64,000 nt of DNA from Helicoverpa zea (lineage: Eukaryota; Arthropoda; Insecta; Lepidoptera; Noctuidae). Shown piece after piece: positions 58,548 through 64,000 of the stretch. Position 1 is the stretch's first letter. The number at the start of each line of letters is the position of its first letter. The position numbers and the translations under genes are program-made. The notes beneath the pieces were generated by a model. That model had not been told where the DNA came from, searched no databases, and saw only the letters and a list, made by a program, of their open reading frames with translations. The stretch covers positions 10,974,001 to 11,038,000 of the forward strand of contig NC_061471.1 in assembly GCF_022581195.2 (NCBI RefSeq), read 5' to 3'.

Positions 58548-58730
58548 GCCAGTTTCTTCATCAAAAGTTAAAGTTAAAGTAATGTCTAAAGTAAAAGTAA
58601 CGGTCAAATACGTTTTTTCAAGGCTAAAGTGACAGCAAAACTAATAGAAAAATTGAGTTTGACCGTTACTTTTACTTTAGACATTACTTTGACTTTTACT
58701 TTGGCTTTAACTTTTGATGAAGAAACTGGC
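58548..58730. mobile_element. Foldback element with ~63/73-bp inverted arms
   Basis: Left arm 58548-58608 ('gccagtttcttcatcaaaag' ... 'agtaacggtcaaa') and right arm 58658-58730 ('tttgaccgttacttttactt' ... 'ttgatgaagaaactggc') are reverse complements except for a small insertion of 'aaagt'-type units in the right arm. The arms are rich in AAAGT/ACTTT tandem words. The 49-bp interior has no ORF. It could be a MITE or foldback; no target duplication was recognised. Confidence 0.75.
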
Positions 58731-60885
58731 TGTTAGAAGTTAAAGCTGCTATAAGAGGTGATCGTTTGAGTCAACAGCACGTTGTATTTAAGAAAAACAC
58801 ATTTTTAATGCTCTTATATTTTATAGAAACTACATCGTGAATTCTTTTTCATGCTAACTATCACAATCTACAACTAATAAAATCGGTTCAATATTTCCAG
58901 CTAAGCGCGTTCAAATTCTTCAGCTTTGTAGTGTTTAAGTATAGATAATATTACCAGGTATTCTATCAAGCAAGTAAACAGTTTGATCTAATACATCTAC
59001 AGAGTGAATTAGTTAAGTCTCTAGACGCCTATCGCTTATCTATTTGTTCATCCATCAAAAGTTCAAAACTACTTACATGCTGCCCTAACTCCCTTGTGCT
59101 TGAAACCTAACGTTGGGGGAAAGATAGATATATTTTGTATGCTGTAGTATATTAGACATGCATTATTTAAGATGGTAATTTTTTGTGGTTATTGACTAAT
59201 GCATTTTGGACCACTGATCTGCTCTGCTTGGCTCTGCTTGGCTGATGAAGCCACCTTTATCATTGGGCTACAGCTATTAAGTTACAAATATGATAAGAAA
59301 ATATTAAGTTATCCTATTGAACTGTAAAAGTAGACTTGATAACGAATACTTAGAGTGGAGACTTGAAAATATAACGTATTTTTTATGACATCTTACAAGC
59401 TGTAAGAGAGAAGATAAACTATTAATGTATCAATGATGCTTTTCTCGTAACATGTTAGAAATGCACATACTTAACATATAAGTTTTTAAACCTTTTTAAA
59501 TCTTCGTGTTAGCACCTAACAGTAATAAGATATATCTTATTGTCTATTACAATGAGTGTGTGGGGAGCGAGCAGGAGGAGAGGGAGAGGAGGAAACTAAA
59601 TCACTGTAACAAATGTTGTCATTACTCTCATATCAAGAAACGTGTCTATTTTGCACCTGTTGTACCATGTGGCGTTGCTTGCTAAATAAAGAATTTGTTA
59701 CTAAGAAATGAAGGAAACTTTTAAATGTAATTCAAATGGGTTTTTAAAAGGTAAAGTATACATTTTGTTATTATATGTGAAAAAACCATTCCGCAATTTT
59801 AGTGACATTCTCGAAAGTGTGATTCATGCTAAAAGTTTGTTTGCAATATATTATATCGAAATCTCATTGGACTGACCAAAAAACACCACTTTGTCAATTT
59901 CATCTAGATTCAAAATTCATAGAATAGGATACAATGGTCATATTCTCCAAGAAAATGCATTTCAAACCCATCAAAATTCGTCTCACACAAAAACTAGCAA
60001 GATTAAACTAAAACGCATAGTTTTCGCTACACACAGACAGATAGTCAGGCGAAATTCGAGCGTATCGCACGAGTGTCGTTAATAAAATCACGTCACGGCG
60101 TGAAGTATGACGTGATACGCGGGATTATGACGTCATCGTCGCTGCTCAGTCGAGCGGTGCGCGAGCGATAACGTGTGTGATACATATGGGTCGGTGGGGT
60201 GATGAACTTGTTGGGTGTCAGTTTTTTTAGCGAAAAGAGCGTTTAAAAGATTTTTACTGAAGTGCAATGGTTGTTTTTTTTCAATCCGAGACAAATATGT
60301 AGTAACTCAAATATTTTACAGTATTTGCAGATATAGCCACAATACCTAATTACTACTGATCATATGTCGTATACACTGATTTTTCTTTTTTCTTTCCTAA
60401 AACCAAAATTAAAACTTACAAACTTAAACTCAATCTGAGCAGAATTCGATACCAAAATCCTCTCAAACTACATGACTTTTTGTTGCCACATTATAGTCAC
60501 AACATAGTCACAGTTTGAACAATATTATAGTCAACAACATTCCAATGAAGATCATATTAGAAAACTGTTATCTCCCTAGCCTTTGCAAGCAACAGGCCTA
60601 GATCATCCTCCTTCGCAAAGTTACCCACGCAATCAAATACCACCTAGAATCAGTTGGCCAACTCAAAGTGTCGTATGTCACTGAATACATGACATCTGGT
60701 TAGATCGCTCCATGTGTTAAAATGAGTGAGTGTCCCAAACTGAATTGTCATGTTGAGTGGTTCAACTTAGCGCAGTTTATTTAACGTTTCATTGTTACTA
60801 GGAGGTTTAGGAGGATGGGTTTCCATTATAGACGTTATAGACAGGGTGTGAGGGTCAGCTAGCATTTTACCTAAGTAGGTATGTT
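58731..60885. other. Anonymous DNA with a CRE-rich patch
   Basis: No gene is supported. At 60087-60135 'atcacgtca' and its inverse 'tgacgtgat' flank 12 bp, followed by a full TGACGTCA (60128-60135) and a CpG-rich run to about 60175. A short A/G-rich run lies at 59565-59595. Confidence 0.4.
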
Positions 60886-61018
60886 GGGGTCAGCTTTCAG
60901 TCTAACCTGATGCAGCTGAGTACCAGCGTTTTACAAGGAAAGACTGCCTATTTCTCCTCCTTAACCAGCTATCCGGGCAACCTTTGACCACTTGGTTCAG
61001 ACTGGCTGCTGGCTAGCG
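60886..61018 (+). repeat. Interspersed repeat family A
   Basis: 'ttggggtcagctttcagtct', 'gatgcagctgagtaccagcg', 'ttttacaaggaaagactgcc', 'gctatccgggcaacc' and 'cttggttcagactgg'. This is a well-preserved copy in the same orientation as that at 10.9 kb. Confidence 0.8.
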
Positions 61019-61449
61019 TCCGCTAGTGAGCACGAGCAAATGACTTCAAAAATTTATAAGTATAGCGTTTGTCAAAAATGCCACATGTCTGCCACCATCA
61101 CCACCACGCTACTTTCTGGCGTAGCGGTAGCGATAGTTTAAGTGGTAGTTACCGCCATCGCTGGAAGTGCAACTTTTTGTTCATAAATAAGTAGTCGCCT
61201 TATATATTCTTCTGACGTATAAGCTCAAACTTCTACACAGTTTCGTCAAATCCATCCAGTAATTTTTGCGTGAAGAGGAACATAGATCCATTCTTCCATA
61301 CGTTCATACAAAGTTTTGCATTGATAGTTTTACTAAAATGTACTTAAGTATTTTTAAGCTATTGCATAGCTTCTATCGCAGGCCTTGAGCGCGGGGACCA
61401 AATCCAGAAATTCCGTAACGAAAAAACCTCACGCTCCCCACTCCGACGG

Positions 61450-61609
61450 GCACGGAGGTGTGGCTTGAAGGCCGTGCATCGTCTAACGTCGTGTCAGTTC
61501 GGCAGTCTTCGACACGGCGATGTGTGTCGTGCGATTAGACGTATTGTACGACTTTACGGAACTCGCCCGAATCGAGACGAGCTGCTCTTTTTCCATTACC
61601 TTCCCAAAG
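61450..61609 (+). other. Candidate first exon with splice donor (weak)
   Basis: A GC-rich, CpG-containing island of about 160 bp in AT-rich DNA. It ends in CCCAAAG followed by GTAAGT (donor GT at 61610-61611), a near-ideal insect 5' splice site. An arthropod-type initiator TCAGTT lies at 61494-61499. The frame 61465-61659 passes through the donor, so coding within this stretch is possible but not shown. No homology is recognised. If real it would be a first exon of an unknown gene extending beyond the window. Chance is a serious alternative. Confidence 0.25.
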
Positions 61610-61656
61610 GTAAGTTGCGGCGACACTCATTACTTACCTACATGCAGAGCTCACTA

Positions 61657-62849
61657 TAGTTCGGCCATTCAGAGAATGCGTTCCTGACACGTCGCGATTG
61701 AACTGACGACGTAACTTTGCAATGGCGTTGCAGTTACGATAAAAATATTTTTGCTGGTTGTTTACCGTTTTAACAATTGAGGAGCATTAAAACAACATTA
61801 TTATATCAATAATCAATGAATGTTATTATACTTCGGCCGTTCAGAGAATGCGTTCCTGACACCTATCAGTTAGTCACGACTAGTGATGGGCACAACATAA
61901 CACTGAGTTCGTTACCGTTCCTTCAAAATGAACCGCCGCATTATTTTAAGATTATTTTCGTTTTAAATTGGCGGAATCATTTGTTTTATATTTTAGTTAT
62001 TTAAGTGGAAACCAAAAAAAGGTAATATTCATATAATAAAATTGTTTTATTTATTCTTTGTTACAAGTACATTGAATTGAATGTGCGAACAGAATATTAA
62101 TCAGACTCCGATTTGCTTGAGGAGGTGGTGTCTTCATCATCATCTTCGCCTACATGTATAATTATATTATTATCAATAACAGAATCAATCCTGATATCTC
62201 GGTCTAACAAAAGCCGGGTAATCAAATAAAAACAGATCGAAAACACTTGAAAAACGTGGTCTATGCGCACGAAACGACAACGGACGACTGTTTTAGCGTC
62301 ACAAAATGGCGGCCCATAACGCCATTTGGGGTTACCATTTTTAATCTAAGTATAAAAATGCGGTTTGGTCATAGTTTTATTTTTATTTTTCATAAAAGTT
62401 ATAATTAAGTCTTATAGTCCATTATTTTCCAATTCTTAAAAAGAAAATCAAAACGTATTATTTTATATTATAACTGTATAAGAACAGATTACGATACTTG
62501 CCTGTTATTTTTAGCACAGCACTACAAAATATAAACCGCTGACATAACCTTGTAATAGCGCAGTATAGATTTAGAAAAATATTGTTTACCAAGTTATTTG
62601 ACACTCAGTTTGGCACAAAATTATAACATTCATTGATTATTGATATAATAATGTTGTTTTAATGCTCCTCAATTGTTAAAACGGTAAACAACCAGCAAAA
62701 ATATTTTTATCGTAACTGCAACGCCATTGCAAAGTTACGTCGTCAGTTCAATCGCGACGTGTCAGGAACGCATTCTCTGAATGGCCGAACTATACGTCGT
62801 CAGTTCAATCGCGACGTGTCAGGAACGCATTCTCTGAATGGCCGAACTA
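61657..62849. mobile_element. Composite of the MITE family with long inverted arms
   Basis: The left arm 61657-61823 equals the first 167 bp of the 227-bp MITE. The right arm 62626-62792 is its exact inverse. Between them lie 802 bp of other sequence. Directly after the right arm, 62793-62849 repeats 57 bp of the terminal repeat once more. TA flanks the outer ends (61655-61656 and 62850-62851). The inner part begins with a diverged terminus ('tatacttcggccgttcagag', 61827-61846). It can be read as a longer element whose deletion derivative is the MITE, or as MITE copies flanking a relative. The duplicated end suggests aberrant gap repair or transposition. Confidence 0.8.
62097..62345 (-). pseudogene. 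Possible transposase terminal exon inside the composite
   Basis: An 82-codon minus-strand frame, without start, ends in a markedly acidic/Ser-rich tail ('VGEDDDEDTTSSSKSESD') and TAA (62099-62097). An AATAAA-type signal follows within 50 nt (62056-62050). The frame contains 'KTVVRCRFVRIDHVF' and 'FYLITRLLLDRDIRIDSVID'. A coding tail plus polyadenylation signal inside a terminal-inverted-repeat element suggests the last exon of its transposase. I recognise no domain, and the catalytic residues cannot be located. The upstream edge (62345) is a stop in frame, so a splice acceptor would be needed. Confidence 0.3.
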
Positions 62850-62851
62850 TA

Positions 62852-64000
62852 ACTTACCGTATTCTGCATCAATGTACCGACGCTCAAAGGGCATGAGGTT
62901 GGCACAGGAAATTAGTTCTACTACTATAATTAACTACAGATGCCACTATCGTATTCAGGAGTAATATTAATTTGCTGCCTGATTTCCCAGGCTAGACTTG
63001 TGACTTTGGCTTTGTTCGCTAGGTAAAATATGTAGTAAGCCTTTATTAATATAGACCTTATGTTATTTGTACCTCAAGGAACGCAAGAAATAAATAAACA
63101 GTGCAATAATGTACCGTTTTCTCAAACACAGCTATCAAAGAAAACATAATAACCTAATATGAAATTCAATGAACCCGTGGAAAGCTTTGATACGTAACAA
63201 AAGACTTGCCATCGAGTACCCGCGACTGTTACCAACACTGCACACGGGTAAGGTCGTGATCACACTAGTTAATGTAGATAATAGTTCGCCTGTAACCCTG
63301 TGGGTATGTTTTTATAATTTTCATGGATTTATTTTAGGTAGGTATGTATAATTAGTAATTTCCTTGAGGGTTCCGGAATTAAAAAAAAAAGCCACCGATA
63401 CAAAAGAATGCATTATAATTATTTTTTAGTCCTCGACAATAGACTAACTTCTTAAAACCACTGTTTACTTTGAAAATTGAACATAAAATTCATAGTAAAA
63501 AGTTATAAGGTAACTGACATTTGTTTAGTCGAACTAAGGCCTTAGTTTTCTCCATCATTATTTTTTTTCCTAGTGCGATAGGAAACTTATTTCCATTTAC
63601 AGACCACCAAGAAAACAAATGCAACGTACCCTGGTCCACATGTACCCAGTGTGTTCAACCCCTAAGAAGCCAGTTACCAGTTATTTTTAATACTTCTCTA
63701 TAAAAAGTAGAAATTTAATTTTCCGTTTGTTGAGAAAATAAGAGTACCTACTTAATGCAACCGAGAGACGTCTCTGTTCTTTTATTGTAACGAGAAAAAT
63801 GTTCCTTTACAATGCAATATTGAGGTTTTTAAGACTTCTGTCTGAACGTATTTGTTCCTAACAAACTCTGTACCTTATTTACCTAAAGCTTTGCTATTGT
63901 CAAAGTTAAACACTTTCGTTGAAATTAGGCTTTTTCATGTAATTTACATAGTATCGGTTCCTAGTATAATAGGTATTTTCTAAAATGCAGGATACCTAAT
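62852..64000. other. No gene seen to the window end
   Basis: AT-rich DNA. Short frames at 63169-63351 and 63521-63703 have no recognised domain, and no repeat was classified. Confidence 0.45.

Noticed and set aside
1..64000. CRISPR arrays, bacterial operons, phage or plasmid systems
   Set aside because: The content is that of an animal nuclear genome. No regular spacer-repeat array or operon-like gene packing is present.

Overview
This window is AT-rich, gene-poor DNA from a lepidopteran insect, most likely a noctuoid moth. The assignment rests on the mix of repeats: an R1-clade LINE, a CR1-group LINE, RTE and R4/Dong-like LINE fragments, tRNA-headed SINEs, short Helitron-like ends of the lepidopteran type, and many copies of an interspersed repeat common in moth genomes. 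No complete host gene could be supported. The only host-exon candidate is a GC-rich stretch at about 61.45-61.61 kb ending in a good splice donor, and it is weak. Most of the remaining sequence is intergenic or intronic DNA made of transposon remains.

Layout. 0-6 kb: a 227-bp MITE with perfect 60-bp terminal inverted repeats, Helitron-like pieces and a 79-nt hairpin. 8.5-9.7 kb: an unclassified repeat ending in a 153+153-bp palindrome. 14.7-15.2 kb: a CTCF-like motif and a 169-bp poly(A) insertion flanked by a 15-bp target duplication. 17.6-18.3 kb: a Helitron-like end and a minisatellite. 23.4-27.6 kb: a 5'-truncated CR1-group LINE (coiled-coil/SGNH-like ORF1, and an endonuclease-RT ORF2 broken by one frameshift), abutting a second copy of the 8.5-kb repeat (27.6-28.5 kb). 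30.3 kb: a dense cluster of TGACG/CGTCA motifs. 31.0-31.7 kb: an RTE tail. 36.9-37.3 kb: a SINE with a 10-bp target duplication. 38.8-39.8 kb: the C-terminal end of a LINE with a restriction-like endonuclease. 47.6 kb: another LINE C-terminus. 48.2 kb: a second copy of the 227-bp MITE, identical to the first but inverted. 53.8-58.1 kb: a GC-rich R1-clade LINE with an open 1074-codon ORF2 and most of ORF1, inserted in an older repeat and bounded by a perfect 15-bp target duplication. 61.7-62.85 kb: a composite of the MITE family carrying inner sequence with a possible transposase terminal exon and an extra, duplicated terminus.

How the parts relate. The clearest functional unit is the R1-clade element: ORF1 would coat the RNA, ORF2 would nick the target and reverse-transcribe, and the two reading frames overlap as TGATG, which suggests coupled translation. 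The identical MITE copies imply recent mobilisation by a transposase that is not intact here. The other elements are decayed. Regulatory calls are motif-level only.
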